64,000 bases of DNA, taken from assembly GCA_024138025.1 (NCBI GenBank), contig JAMXBD010001213.1, positions 310,001 to 374,000 on the forward strand, given 5' to 3'. Shown in pieces: positions 10,839-21,412 of this stretch; position 1 is the first letter of the stretch; each line of letters begins with the position of its first letter. The notes beneath the pieces are model-generated. The model was not told the origin of the DNA, did not search any database, and saw only the letters and a program-made list of their open reading frames with translations. This stretch comes from Combretum micranthum (taxonomy: Eukaryota; Streptophyta; Magnoliopsida; Myrtales; Combretaceae). The position numbers and the translations under genes are program-made.

Positions 10839-12032
10839 GAATTTTTGGAGTGAATTTTAGATGTAATAAAATAAATTGAAAAAGAAATAAAAATTAGATG
10901 AATGGGGGAGGGAATGGCGCCGGTTTGCTTGTAGAGAGGGGGAAATTATTTTTTTTATTTATTTGTTTGTGTAATAAAGAAGTAATGTGTAAAGTTGATG
11001 TGATTAAAGTGTGTTGGAAATGAAAAAAGTAAGAAAATAGATATGTAGTGTAAGAAATAGGTGTAAGAAAAAGTAGAGATAGGTGAATAGTAATGAATAG
11101 TAGAAAAGTACTATGAATAGTAGACTAGACAATTAAAGTACCGGTAGTAATAAAAATACGCGTAATAATGCGATATCTGTAATTTTTAGCTACCGAAAAA
11201 TTCTAAAACTGATATTTTTGGAATCCTTGTATTTTTACGAGTCTATTGGTATAAACGGAATATTTTTAATATTCCGAGCTTCGGGACACGCTTTTCGAGA
11301 ACCGATCCCGTTTGGGTCCGAAGGTCACTCAAAATTCGCGAATCTGATATTTTTATGTTACCCTACGTTATTACGAACTATTCTAGGCCATTAACTTAAT
11401 TTCGTTTTCTAGGGTTTGAAAATGGGATTGCCGGATCTTAAACACTAGGGTTCGTTATAGGCTTGTTGACTTTTAGGGTTCCGTTTTGATTTCCGTTTTC
11501 GTCGAGATATTCGTAAGATCGTATAATTTTCGAGTTTGATCGTTTTAATTTTAGCTCGAAATTTATATTTTATTTTATTTGTGATTATTTAATAGTTTTT
11601 AGTTCTCGGAATCGTTTAACCGAGTCTAGGGTTATGAGTTGACTCAGTTTGACTTTTGGTGAGAATTTGTGATTTCTGAATTTTATCGAAGGTTTTAAGA
11701 TTTTGCTGTTGATCGTTATTTGGATATATTGTCTTGATTTGCGTGTTAGGAAACGATTAGATGATTTAATTGATGTACGAACGTTGATTAAATCGGTAGT
11801 TGGACTTTATATTTTGTTTCAAGGGTTCTCGTTTTCTCAAGATTGAGAAAGCTCGTTTTTTATCTTTATTTGGAATTAAGTTTTAACTTGGTTCGATTTT
11901 TAGGGTTTCGTTTCTGGCGCTTGTATTGATTTAGAATTTGGTTTTAACTTGAGTCGATTTTTGGGATTTAAATTCTAAACTTTTAGAATTATTTTCTATG
12001 AATTATGAAAATTTTTTGGGGTTTACAAAACA

Positions 12033-13255
12033 CGTTTTTCTCAAGCTTAAGATCTCGATATCACCAACAAAGGATCAAATCAAGAAGGCATGACCCTCAA
12101 ATTCTTCATAACCCACAAGTTTTAGTAATGCTTTCTAGACTCAAGAATAGTGATATAGCCTGAAGAAGGAAAGAAGTAATCTTAGAATGTAATCTTAAGT
12201 ATAGGAAATTAATAAAAGGAAGTTGAAAAGCCGAATCTTGAAGTTCACAACAAGGTTTAAAAGAGGAACCACATCGGTAGGATATTAAGATCAACCGTAT
12301 AAAAATAATAAAAGAGTTTAGATAAGAAGATACGAAGGATAAAGAAGGGATATAGGAAGAAAGATGTATTAAAAGAAGCTAAAGGATGATTTAGCATAAC
12401 TAAGGACAAGGAAGTTAGTAAGAAAGAATCATGAGTATGGTTCATAATTTGGGATCAACAACATATCCAAGAAGAACTCAAATATACCAAAGTTCAAGGA
12501 ACATTAGAAGAAATGAAATTTGGATAAAGGAATAAAAACACCAAAGGATGAAAAAGTTTATGAAATTCAAGGAAAACGGAATTAACCTTCTCAAGATCTT
12601 GAATTTCTCACAAACGATAACAAGAAGGCAAGGATGCTTATGGTATACATTAAGTGACTAACAAAGATGGTTCGTTTCATAATCGGTCAATATAACGCTC
12701 TCTAAAAGGAAAAGAGATGAAAGCAAAAGAGATCAGTCAGAGATATGAAAAATCTGGACGCGAGAATGGGAACGAAGAGGAGCTAATAAAGAAATTTTGG
12801 ACCCTTGATACTACAAACGATCAAGGAAAACCATTCAAATACCTTGGAGGAACAATCAAGAGCATCTCATGAAATAATAAAGGCACAAGATAGACGAAAT
12901 AAAAAGAATCGGAAAAGAAGGACCTCAAAAATCTCAAAATGAGAATCAGGTGAGTTTAAAGATAGGAAATAATCATAAGACGAGAAGGAAGTTGATTATT
13001 GGAGATGTGCAACAATTCCCCATTTAACAAATGGTTAAGGAATCAAGTTATAAGGATAAAAGTTAACGTTTTTAAAGGAGAATTTTCTTTATGAAGATAC
13101 ACCCAATACCAATATTATCCGCACAAGTTTAGAGGATAAGAAATGAGGAAATCAATTAAAGAGATCTTTTTGAAGAAGGACGCATAACCCAAGTAACTAG
13201 GAATGGTTAGAACCACAAGTAGGAAATTCCAAGTTTTGAGGACAAAACTTTCTTT
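12033..13255 (+). pseudogene. Non-coding interior of A; possible last traces of integrase
   Basis: A-rich, purine-biased sequence with stops in all frames. Near 12950 GAGTTTAAAGATAGG resembles the B integrase C-terminal coding sequence (GAATTTAAAGTGGGTG, 27610). Near 13125 CACAAGTTTAGAGGAT resembles the B sequence at 27798. The last bases before the polypurine tract, TTTTGAGGACAAAACTTT, are shared with B. So this may be a pol decayed and shortened beyond reading rather than foreign filler. The match is by eye and weak. Confidence 0.35.
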
Positions 13256-13268
13256 AAGGGGGGTAGGT
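13256..13268 (+). other. Polypurine tract of element A
   Basis: AAGGGGGGTAGG lies directly before the 3' LTR. It primes plus-strand DNA synthesis. Confidence 0.8.
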
Positions 13269-16200
13269 TGTAAACCCCTAAATTTTCGGAATCAGTTTAG
13301 CATGAAACCCTAAACCGGAAGTCAAACGGAACCTTAAAAGTCAACAAAACCCTAGTTTACCGTATTCAACTAAATCCGGCATTGCCGTTTTCCTTGGCCC
13401 TGAAAAACGAAGTTGGATTTATTAGCTAGAATAGTTCGTAATAACCATAGGTCTTATAAAAATTTCAGTTTCGTGAAATTCGGTGTCCTTCGAACCCGAT
13501 CGGACACAGTTCTCGAAAAACGTGTCCGGAAGCCCGGAATAGTAAAAATATTCCGAATACACCGTTAGACTCGTAAAAATATAAGTTTCCCAAAAATATC
13601 AGTTTCGTAATTTTTCGGTAAGTAAAAATAACATATAGCTATTATACGCGTATTTTCTTACTACCGGTACTTTAATTGTCATATCTACTTTACATTACAC
13701 TATTCATTACTATTCTACACTATTCTTTTATCTCTACTTTTTCTTACACCTATTCTTACACTCTACATAACCTATAATCTTAACTTTTTACCTTTCCCAT
13801 AACTTTATATCACATCTACCTTACATATTACATCTTTTATTTTCCAAAAAGTCAAAAAAATAAATCAATCCCCCTCTACAAGAAGGCCGGGCCCCCTCCT
13901 CTCTCTCCCAATTTGTTTTAATTTTGCATTTATTTTAATCACACAAAAATCCTCCTCATTTCCTATAAATACCCCTCCTCTTTCACTTCTTTCACACCAC
14001 TTCTACACTAAAATTACTCTCTCAAAATCTCTCAAAATTCTCTCCAAGAAGTTCTTACAAGAAAAGCTCTCTTTAGTCTTCTTTAAGTAAGCTTTCTTCA
14101 AGAAAATTCTCAAGCTTTCTTCATGTTCATCTACTTAGTATGAGCTTAGTGTGTGTTTTCTAAAACCATGAAGGTTAAGAAAGCAACAATAGGTTCATAC
14201 TTTGTTTTTGTTCATAATCATAATTCCTTTATGTTCATGTTTCCTTTATATTCATTTATGTTTCTCTTATGTTCATTTATGTTTCTTTTATATTCATAAC
14301 TATCTACTATATCTATATAGCTATATATACTATTTAGAGCATATAAGCTCATGATCTTGCAATTTATTTACTTCAATGCTTTTTATTTATTCCAAGTTGT
14401 TTTTAAGACTAGTCTCTAGTCTTAGACTTGTCCTCATCAAGTCAAAACAAGCTTTTCTTTCTTTCATTTTATTTTATTATGGGACTAGTTTACTTCTTAG
14501 TCCCGGGAGCCTTGAAAAAGCTAAGACTCCAATACTTGACTTTATTATTATGCTTTATGTTATTTTGGTTATTATTATTCTCATAATCATGTTCATTTAG
14601 ATTGTTGTCCATAATTTTATTTAAACAAAAAGAAGAATTTTGTCACTTAGAAATAAGTTTATGTAAAGTATAAAATCTATAAAGCAACACAAAATAAACT
14701 CATTCCTTTTCATGTTACAAAAAAACTCACTATAATTTTATAAACTACTTTTACTTTAAAAGCCACTTAGATCCTTATTATCCACCTTGTTTTTCAAAAG
14801 AAAATATTTTGTTGACAAAAATGGTTCTTTTCATAAGAAAGAAAATAAATGGATGACTAAGGAAATTTTTAAGTAAAGACCTTTGCAAACAAATAGGCAA
14901 AGAAAATTTATGGTTTGAAAATAATAAAGTTATTTCTTTTCAAGTTACAAGAAGAAGTTAATAAGATTATAGAAATTAGTTTTTCTACAAAAAGTCCTTA
15001 ATTGTTCCACATTGTTTTTATGAAGAAAACAAATTTTCATGCATGGATGATTATTTTTGAAAAATAGAGACAAGAGAAAAAGAATGAGAAATATCAAGTA
15101 AGGAATTTTTGCAAAACAAGTAAACAAAGGAATTTACACAAGAAAAATGAAGAATAGCATATTTCCTAGAAAACTTCAAATATAGTATTAATGTAACTTA
15201 GAAAGTAGAAAATTTTATTTTCAAAGTCACTTGAAAAAGATAAATAAAACCAACATAAAACGTTTTTAGAAAATAAAGAAAACAAGGTATTCATTTCAAA
15301 GAAATTTACAAAAACAATTTCCGAAAAGCTTCAACCCGACATTGTTTTACCTAAGAAAAATAATTGGACAACAAGACACTTGAGCATGCTTAAATATGAG
15401 TTATATAGTTATAAAAAGAGAATTTTTCAACTATATAGATAACTAAGTATTTATCAAACAAATTTTGATTTCTTGAACCAAAGTTGTTTTTACTTGAAAT
15501 CCGTGGTGAATTTTGTCGTACTTTTTCGAGCCTATATGGCCTTGTTTGTTGAATATAATTTTGGAAATGGGTAGATCTTTTCGAGTAGGTAGAAATCGGT
15601 ATATTATATGCGCGATTCCGTTAAAATGACCAAGTTATGGCCATTTTAAGTTGGAACATTCTTTCATACGAACTTTAACGTTCTTTGACATTGTTTTGTC
15701 AAAATTCAAGAAAATCATCAAGAAAAACTCATTGTGGGTATTTTCTTTGGTTAGGTACCCCGAGGAAGGATTCCTTTACCCCGAGAACTATTACGATTAA
15801 GTGGAGTGTGTGAACGACTCATCCGCTTAGAGGAATAGACGACAATGGCATCGTGAGTTTATTTCCATTAAATGCTATACTTGTTGTGCTTGTAAATTAG
15901 TTGCACTAGAGTTAGGAAAAGATAAACCGATATGCATGTAAAATAATTCCTTGAAAGAATTCTAAGAATATCGAAGCCCGAATTGTTCTAAGTGATTGTT
16001 TTAGTTTAATATTGATTTGTGTGAAATTCCTTGATCGCCATAAAGTTGAAAATAATTATGTTATGACTTTATAAATTAATGAACTCATGCATACCACGAA
16101 GTGAGTCACATTGCATGGTTGGGTTATTATCCTTGGGTGAGAAGGATAGTAAGCTCATGTCGAAAGCAACACTTGGCGGGAGATCCGAAAGCGATTGCTT

Positions 16201-16934
16201 GGCGGCTTAATGGAATATGCTTGGCGGTTGATCCGAAAGCAAGGTCAAATCAAGTAGATTCGGAATACTTGGCGATGAGTGCTCGCAAGTTTAAAACTTT
16301 TTAATGAATGCTTGGCGATGAGTGCTCGCAAGCTTAAATTTTCTGTTATTAAAACTACTTGTTTTGAGGATAAGTATCACCAAACCCCGAATGGAGGGCG
16401 TAAATCCATTCAACATATAGTTCCCGGAAAGCTATATGCTTGTTTGCCCACGTGCTTGTGCATTACATTTGTTTGATTAAATCAACTTGTTTGAATCTTG
16501 TTACAAGAAGTTATTTATGGAAATAGTTCTCACTAAGCCTATTAGCTTATACCCCAATAGATATCTTTTGCAGTTCCCGTACTTATGGTTAAGGCCACGT
16601 GGACCATGCGGGCAGGTAATCTCTCTTGAACATTAGAAATTGGGTAAAATTTAGCTAGTATTAGCATGCATATATTTATATAATAGATGTAATTTAGGAG
16701 TTGTCCCTAAGTTTGTAAAGTCTTTGCCATGAATGAATAATTATTGTGAATCTCTTTTCTTAATATGTTTTTATATCTCCTTAAGCTTCATAATTCCATA
16801 TATGGTCCTCTAAAGTTGTGAAAGTAAGCCTTACACTTAATATAAAAGCTTTTGGAATGGCTAAGGTTGTCATACTTAAGCTTTAATATTGAGTGTGGCG
16901 GACTGTCACGTTTAGGTACCATTGGGGCGTGACA
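13269..16934 (+). repeat. 3' LTR of element A (3666 bp)
   Basis: Direct repeat of 530-4218 and 23 bases shorter. Visible differences include GGTGACCCC against GGTACCCC, and GGGTACCC against GGTACC, that is, losses of single bases in short runs. TATA box at 13964-13971, HP-A at 15623-15647, twin hairpins at 16389-16438, 42-base block at 16574-16615. Confidence 0.93.
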
Positions 16935-16986
16935 GTTGGACTAGTTAAGTGATGAAATACTTATTAGGATATTTCTTCTTTTTTAG

Positions 16987-17056
16987 GTGACCCCAAAATG
17001 GACGATTCCTTACCACCGGATTGCTTGTACTAAGAGACCAATGATCCAATGGCCGT
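16987..17056 (+). other. Candidate leader exon with 14-codon acidic frame (C)
   Basis: After a T-tract acceptor (TTTTTTAG) the frame reads DPKMDDSLPPDCLY and stops at TAA (17031-17033). The block is 70 bases to the donor-like GTGAGT at 17057, the same length as in B and Din. Confidence 0.4.
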
Positions 17057-17493
17057 GTGAGTATTACTTCCAATTTCATTTATTGTATGTGATTGTAATA
17101 ATAGTTGCACTAGATATTTGGTAAGATAAAACGGATATGCATGATGGGGACGAATGGGAACTATGTATGCTTATTATTGATGTGAGAAATGGAATATAAG
17201 AATATCGAAGTCGGGTGATTAACTATTGCTTGTATAGATGAATTAGAATTGACTGTCTGTGATTATTGATTGATCACTTAAAAGAATCGGTATAATGGAT
17301 TATTCGGAATTGAAGATGAAATTGAACTCATTCATATCACGATGGGGATGGAGCATTAGCATTTGTTCAGTTTCCCGTGATCTTAAACGGGTAAAGTTGG
17401 TTAATCGTTGTCCTTAAACGAATTTATAGTTTAGTTGACCGTGAGCTTAAACGGCATTGTTCGTTCCGCAGAATTCGTTAATCTGCTAACTCG

Positions 17494-17542
17494 GGATGGA
17501 GGGCATAAGTCCATCCACATATGATTTACGGCTGGTCATATG
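17494..17542 (+). promoter_or_regulatory. Twin hairpins in C
   Basis: HP1 arms GGATGGA and TCCATCC (17494-17516). HP2 arms CATATGATT and GGTCATATG with loop TACGGCT (17518-17542). Compared with A and D, the second HP1 pair is G-C instead of A-T. Confidence 0.6.
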
Positions 17543-18559
17543 TTTGTTGAATCCATATGTTTAATGTATATCACTTGTCTGATTAATCACTTGTTTGTAT
17601 GAATGTGTTATAAATGTAATCTGGGAAGATTTTACTCACTAAACTAGTGTAGCTTATACCCCAATAAATGTTTGATTAAGTAGATTATCTCAAGAATGCT
17701 AAGTGGGGATCGTAATGGTTGGAGCTGAGAATGACTTCGGGATTCCGGCAAGCAATAAGAATGTTTGAAGTTATTAGCTAAGTTTTATGATTTGCCTTGT
17801 AATAGTTTTATGTAGTGAAATCTTTTGATGAATTGTAATTGAAGTATAATGTTTTGTATTTGAAATATAGTGTGTAAACCCCGGAAATTCTCAGTAGCTA
17901 GAAAACCCCAGGAGTTGGAAACAAAACCCTAATCCGAACAGATTGAGTTTAGTGAATGGAGCCTAGGAATCCTACATCCGGCTTTCCTTCGGTTTCATAG
18001 TAAAATAAATATTATGGAGTAAATGAATTTGAATTGTTGTTCCAAAGTACATTTCAAACATTTGAAAGTTTTAAATTCGGGAATTTTTCAATTCCGGGCA
18101 TTCCCGAGCCCAATTACGGAAAAGCGTGCCCCTGGCCATGGATTCAGAAAAATGTTCTGGAATATTCTTTAGAACCGTAATATTATAAGGATTCCAAAAA
18201 TATCAATTTCATAATTTTCCAAGCTATAAAAATTACAGTTATAGCTTTTCCCGTGTTTTCGGAACAACCGGTAAAGTAGATGTCTTGTCTACTATTCACA
18301 AGTACAACCTACACTACACACTACCCATACCCTATTCTTACATCCTTACAACTACTCATTTCAATTTTTTTTTCCAAGAAAATTTGTCTCTTAAATAATT
18401 ATTACATTTATTACAATTTCATTTACTAAATTACAAATTCTTTTAAAACTCACACACACACACACACACACCATGGAGGCCGGCGCCCCTCCCTCTCATT
18501 TTCCCCCTCAAATGAAGTATTTTTACTTCATTTTATTAACTAAATCCTAAATCATTTGA

Positions 18560-18567
18560 TATATATA
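18560..18567 (+). promoter_or_regulatory. TATA box of B 5' LTR
   Basis: TATATATA is followed by a long C/T-rich leader. The 3' LTR copy is at 28767-28774. Confidence 0.6.
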
Positions 18568-18722
18568 CTTATTTTTCTCTCTCTCTTCATTTCTTCTCAT
18601 TTCAAAAATCGAAAAAGAGAAAACCTCTCTTCTTTTTCCTTCCCTTGTGCCGAGCACCTCCCTCCCCTTCCTCTTGCAATTTCAACCTTGTTTCTTTCTT
18701 TCCTCCTTCAAGACTCCTTTTG

Positions 18723-18728
18723 GTATGT
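18723..18728 (+). other. Candidate leader 5' splice site in B LTR
   Basis: TTTTG/GTATGTAT is a near-ideal plant donor placed about 130 bases after the expected start site. The following 1.4 kb is AT-rich up to the acceptor before 20190. The 3' LTR copy is at 28924. D1 (33864), Din (48955), Dout (57318) and S1 (10618-10619, minus) have AG/GTAA- or AG/GTGA-type donors at the equivalent place. Confidence 0.4.
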
Positions 18729-20055
18729 ATATTTAGGCCTTGTACATCCTAAATCTTGTTATGGCAAGATCATTCTTGTGTGTTTTCTCATCTAAATCCC
18801 AATGAGCATGAGCAAGGGACATGAAAACACTACTACAAGAATCTCAAGCCATCTCAAGAAGTGGATCTAATGTTTAGATGAGCTTATGTTAAAATATCAA
18901 CTTGTTCATGCATGTAAAGTAGTGATCTTGTACATATATTGTTGTTCATGCCATAAGATCCATGCTTTATATATCATATGTAGTAGATCTAAGGTTTAGA
19001 CATTCACAACTTCATGTACATTCATGATCATAGGTTCATTTTGTTTTATATGCTTTGATGATCATAAAATGAAGTCTTGTTCATGTATATAGATGTTAGA
19101 TAGTATATTTCCACATTTAGATGGCAAGAACATTGAAAAAGGAAGGGCTTTGTTAAAGATGGAAAGTTGAAAATTCGGATGAAATGGAAACCCTACCTTA
19201 AAAACCCCCAAAATCAACTTTAAACTCACATTTCATAAGAAAAATGGAGGGTATGTGTAATAGACATGTTAAAGGAATTATTTTCATGAGTTTAGATGAG
19301 TTTAGGCATAATAAAAATAAGGAAAACAAGAGGTGAAGTTAGAATGAAAAATGTTGACTTTAAATGTGTAGTCAAATTCGTAACTTTGTGTAATGCCTAA
19401 ATAAACACTTAGTATTTAAGTCTAAAATGGATGTTTTATAAGCTAAATGAAGTCCTTAGATAATGTATACATTGAAGCTCCAATTTTTAATGCATTAGAC
19501 AAGATTTCCTTAAGAAAAATGTAAGAAAAGGAAATTTGGAAAATTCGGATTTTTACAAATAGCTTATTTGAAAACATGTTTACCAAATGAAAGATGTGAA
19601 TTTTTATGCATGAATGGAGGCCATGACTATTATAGACTATGAGAACCTATTTTTAGTTAAATAATAAGTAGATTACAAGATTAAAAACCAAAGAAACCCT
19701 AAGGAGTATAATGTGGGAAAATAACTTCTTAGAATTAGTCTTTATGAAACTTTCCCCAACACTTAGGAGTTCCTAAGAGTTATTACTACAAAAATCGTCA
19801 TGACCATGCACATATTGAGTTCATTACATGGCATACACATTAGTAGTTCATTCCTAAATCATTCATGCATGAATCACCAATTAGGAACATTCCTTATCAA
19901 AAGCAAAGCACATTTTCAAAGTTGGATCAATTGCGGAACAGAACTGATCCCACTGTTCCGTGACCTATTATTTTCAAACTTGGATTTAATACTTGAAATA
20001 GATAGATCTTTCGAAGTAGATGAAGATCGATATAAAGTTTGCGAAATTCCGAGTT

Positions 20056-20080
20056 AAAATGACCAAGTTATGGCCGTTTT
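20056..20080 (+). promoter_or_regulatory. ATGGCC hairpin (HP-A) in B 5' LTR
   Basis: Arms AAAATGACC and GGCCGTTTT with loop AAGTTAT. The fifth pair is a T-G wobble, intermediate between the C-G of C/Din and the T-A of A/S1. The 3' LTR copy is at 30221-30245. Confidence 0.6.
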
Positions 20081-20189
20081 AAGTCGGGACTTCCGAAAAT
20101 AGCGAGAAATCCGAATTCAACTAGCCTAGATATATAGTTTGATTTAATTACATGGTAAGAATCTCATTAGGATTATTCTTGATTGGTAG

Positions 20190-20259
20190 GTGATTCCCAG
20201 CAGGACGACACTCTACCTCCTGATTATTATTATTAAGAAGTTTGGTGTCCAATGGCCGA
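20190..20259 (+). other. Candidate leader exon with 14-codon acidic frame (B)
   Basis: After the acceptor GGTAG the frame reads DSQQDDTLPPDYYY and stops at TAA (20234-20236). The 70-base block ends at GTGAGT. The 3' LTR copy (30353 on, stop 30397-30399) reads DSEQDDTLPPDYYY, so the frame is open in both LTRs. Confidence 0.42.
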
Positions 20260-20532
20260 GTGAGTTTACTTCCACTCTCAATTAATGCTTGTGATAGTAA
20301 TGTAGTGGCATTAGTGATGTAGGCAAAGATAAAAGAAATTGTATAAGCATGCTGGGGTATATGGGAATTATTTATGTTGTTGATTGTTGAGATGTGAAAT
20401 GGAGTTTAAGGTATATCGAAACCGGGTGTCTGCGAATATTTGTTGGTCACTTAAAAGAATTGAATTAATGACTATTCGACTCCGACTATAAATTGAATTA
20501 ATTCATGTCACGATGGGGTTGGAGCATTCGCA

Positions 20533-20622
20533 TTGTTGGATAATCGTGATCCATAAAACGACTTGTTGGTTAATCGTGATCCATAAAACGAATTGTTGGT
20601 TAATCGTGATCCACAAAACGAA
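20533..20622 (+). repeat. Three 30-bp tandem repeats in B 5' LTR
   Basis: The unit starts TTGTTGGTTAATCGTGATCC and ends CATAAAACGA. There are three copies here and two in the 3' LTR (30731-30790). A degenerate fourth unit with CCGTGAGCTTAAACGG follows in both. Each unit can form a small CGT...ACG hairpin. Confidence 0.85.
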
Positions 20623-20711
20623 TTATCATTAGTTGACCGTGAGCTTAAACGGCGTCGTACCGCAGGATTCGTTAATCTACTAACCCGAGATGGAGTGCGC
20701 AAGTCCACCCA

Positions 20712-20736
20712 CATATGATTTCCGGTTGGTCATATG
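20712..20736 (+). promoter_or_regulatory. HP2 hairpin in B 5' LTR
   Basis: Arms CATATGATT and GGTCATATG with loop TCCGGTT. HP1 before it (20689-20709) is damaged here but perfect in the 3' LTR (30855-30877, arms GGATGGA and TCCATCC; HP2 30879-30903). Confidence 0.6.
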
Positions 20737-20873
20737 TTTGCTAAATTCATTTGTTTGATGCATACACTTGCCTGAATAATTACTTGTTTGACTGAAGTAT
20801 GTTTAATTGCGTTATGGAAGTATTGCTCACTAAGCTAGTTAGCTTACGCCCCCATAGTTTCTATCTTTTGCAG

Positions 20874-20915
20874 CACGACTTTATATGGCTTAGGCCAAGA
20901 CAGGCTACAGCACAG
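20874..20915 (+). other. 42-base exon-like block in B 5' LTR
   Basis: Bounded by CTTTTGCAG and ACAG/GTACC, and exactly as long as its counterpart in A (3859-3900). The 3' LTR copy is at 31036-31077. Confidence 0.35.
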
Positions 20916-21265
20916 GTACCGGAGATAGGAGTTTCCCGTAGAAGTTTAATTCATTCCTTTTTGTATAGACTTTCATTGGAAACTAAGGACTCTGGATGAC
21001 TGTAATAGACTATTATTCTTTTGCGGGGGGAATGCCCCTTAGATTTTGTAAACGTTAACATTATGCGTTTTAATTTATTATCTATGGCTAATGCATGCCT
21101 CATTAAACTGTTTACTCCATTTGTTGAAGTATTCTATTGTCGTAAAGGAACGCTTTACATCTACTTAAGACTTCCGAAGGTCCCGGGTAGGGAACTCGAG
21201 AGTCTTACTTAGTATGTGGCGGGCTGTTACGTTTAGGATACCCTACGGGGCGTGACAGTTTAAGT

Positions 21266-21277
21266 TAGTATCAGAGC
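21266..21277 (+). other. Primer binding site of element B
   Basis: TAGTATCAGAGC matches the initiator-Met site of A except G to A at the second base. The change fits CpG/CHG-type deamination or a post-insertion mutation. Confidence 0.8.
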
Positions 21278-21412
21278 ACTAGGTTAAAAAACACAATCAA
21301 TAGAATTAAAAGAAACCGGACCTAGAAATCTAACTACTAGGTTAAATGGAGTTAAAAATGTTTTCTTGCTGAGTCTAATTAGTAGTATTGTTTGATGTAG
21401 GTCTCTCTGGGT

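Larger units (their letters stand above)
7764..12027 (-). mobile_element. Solo LTR S1 (4264 bp)
   Basis: On the minus strand it starts TGTAAACCCC (right end) and finishes GGGGCGTGACA (left end). The 5-bp duplication AAACA at 7759-7763 and 12028-12032 is perfect. No internal region is present, so it arose by recombination between the two LTRs of a full element. It holds a minus-strand TATA box (10831-10838), donor-like GTAAT (10618-10619), the mini reading frame (8877-8923), HP-A (9032-9056), HP1 (8329-8348) and HP2 (8301-8325). S2 at 50597-54895 is a second, more decayed copy of the same family. Confidence 0.93.
530..16934 (+). mobile_element. Element A: gag-bearing, pol-less LTR retrotransposon
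   Basis: A full element with direct LTRs (530-4218 and 13269-16934), both starting TGTAAACCCC and ending GCGTGACA, flanked by the 5-bp duplication GTTGG (525-529, 16935-16939). A tRNA primer site follows the 5' LTR and a G-rich polypurine tract precedes the 3' LTR. The interior carries an extra ORF and a gag with three zinc knuckles, homologous to those of element B, but no recognisable protease, RT or integrase. Without the inserted solo LTR S1 the interior is about 4.8 kb, against 6.8 kb in B. The two LTRs are nearly identical by eye, so insertion is recent. The pol-less state therefore probably predates insertion, and the element was probably mobilised in trans. Confidence 0.9.
16935..17872 (+). 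mobile_element. D-family LTR 'C', middle fragment
   Basis: It continues C after the insertion of A and is cut by B (TAGTG at 17868-17872 and 31419-31423). It contains the mini reading frame (16989-17033), HP1 and HP2 (17494-17542) and hairpin-like blocks such as CCCGTGATCTTAAACGGG (17384-17401). Confidence 0.85.
17873..21257 (+). repeat. 5' LTR of element B (3385 bp)
   Basis: It starts TGTAAACCCC and ends GGGGCGTGACA. It holds a (CA)n run (18449-18471), a TATA box (18560-18567), a strong donor-like GGTATGTAT (18722-18730), HP-A (20056-20080), the mini reading frame (20192-20236), three 30-bp repeats (20533-20622), HP2 (20712-20736), a TAAGCTA-TAGCTTA palindrome (20831-20846) and the 42-base block (20874-20915). 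Confidence 0.93.

Noticed and set aside
18449..18471. (CA)n microsatellite in B LTRs as a special signal
   Set aside because: Ordinary simple repeat present in both LTRs (also 28664-28682).
18556..18795. 79-codon frame in the B 5' LTR
   Set aside because: It reads through the pyrimidine-rich leader without an ATG and is not open in the 3' LTR.
20533..20622. Possible CRISPR-like array
   Set aside because: The units are contiguous 30-bp repeats without unique spacers, inside a plant LTR.
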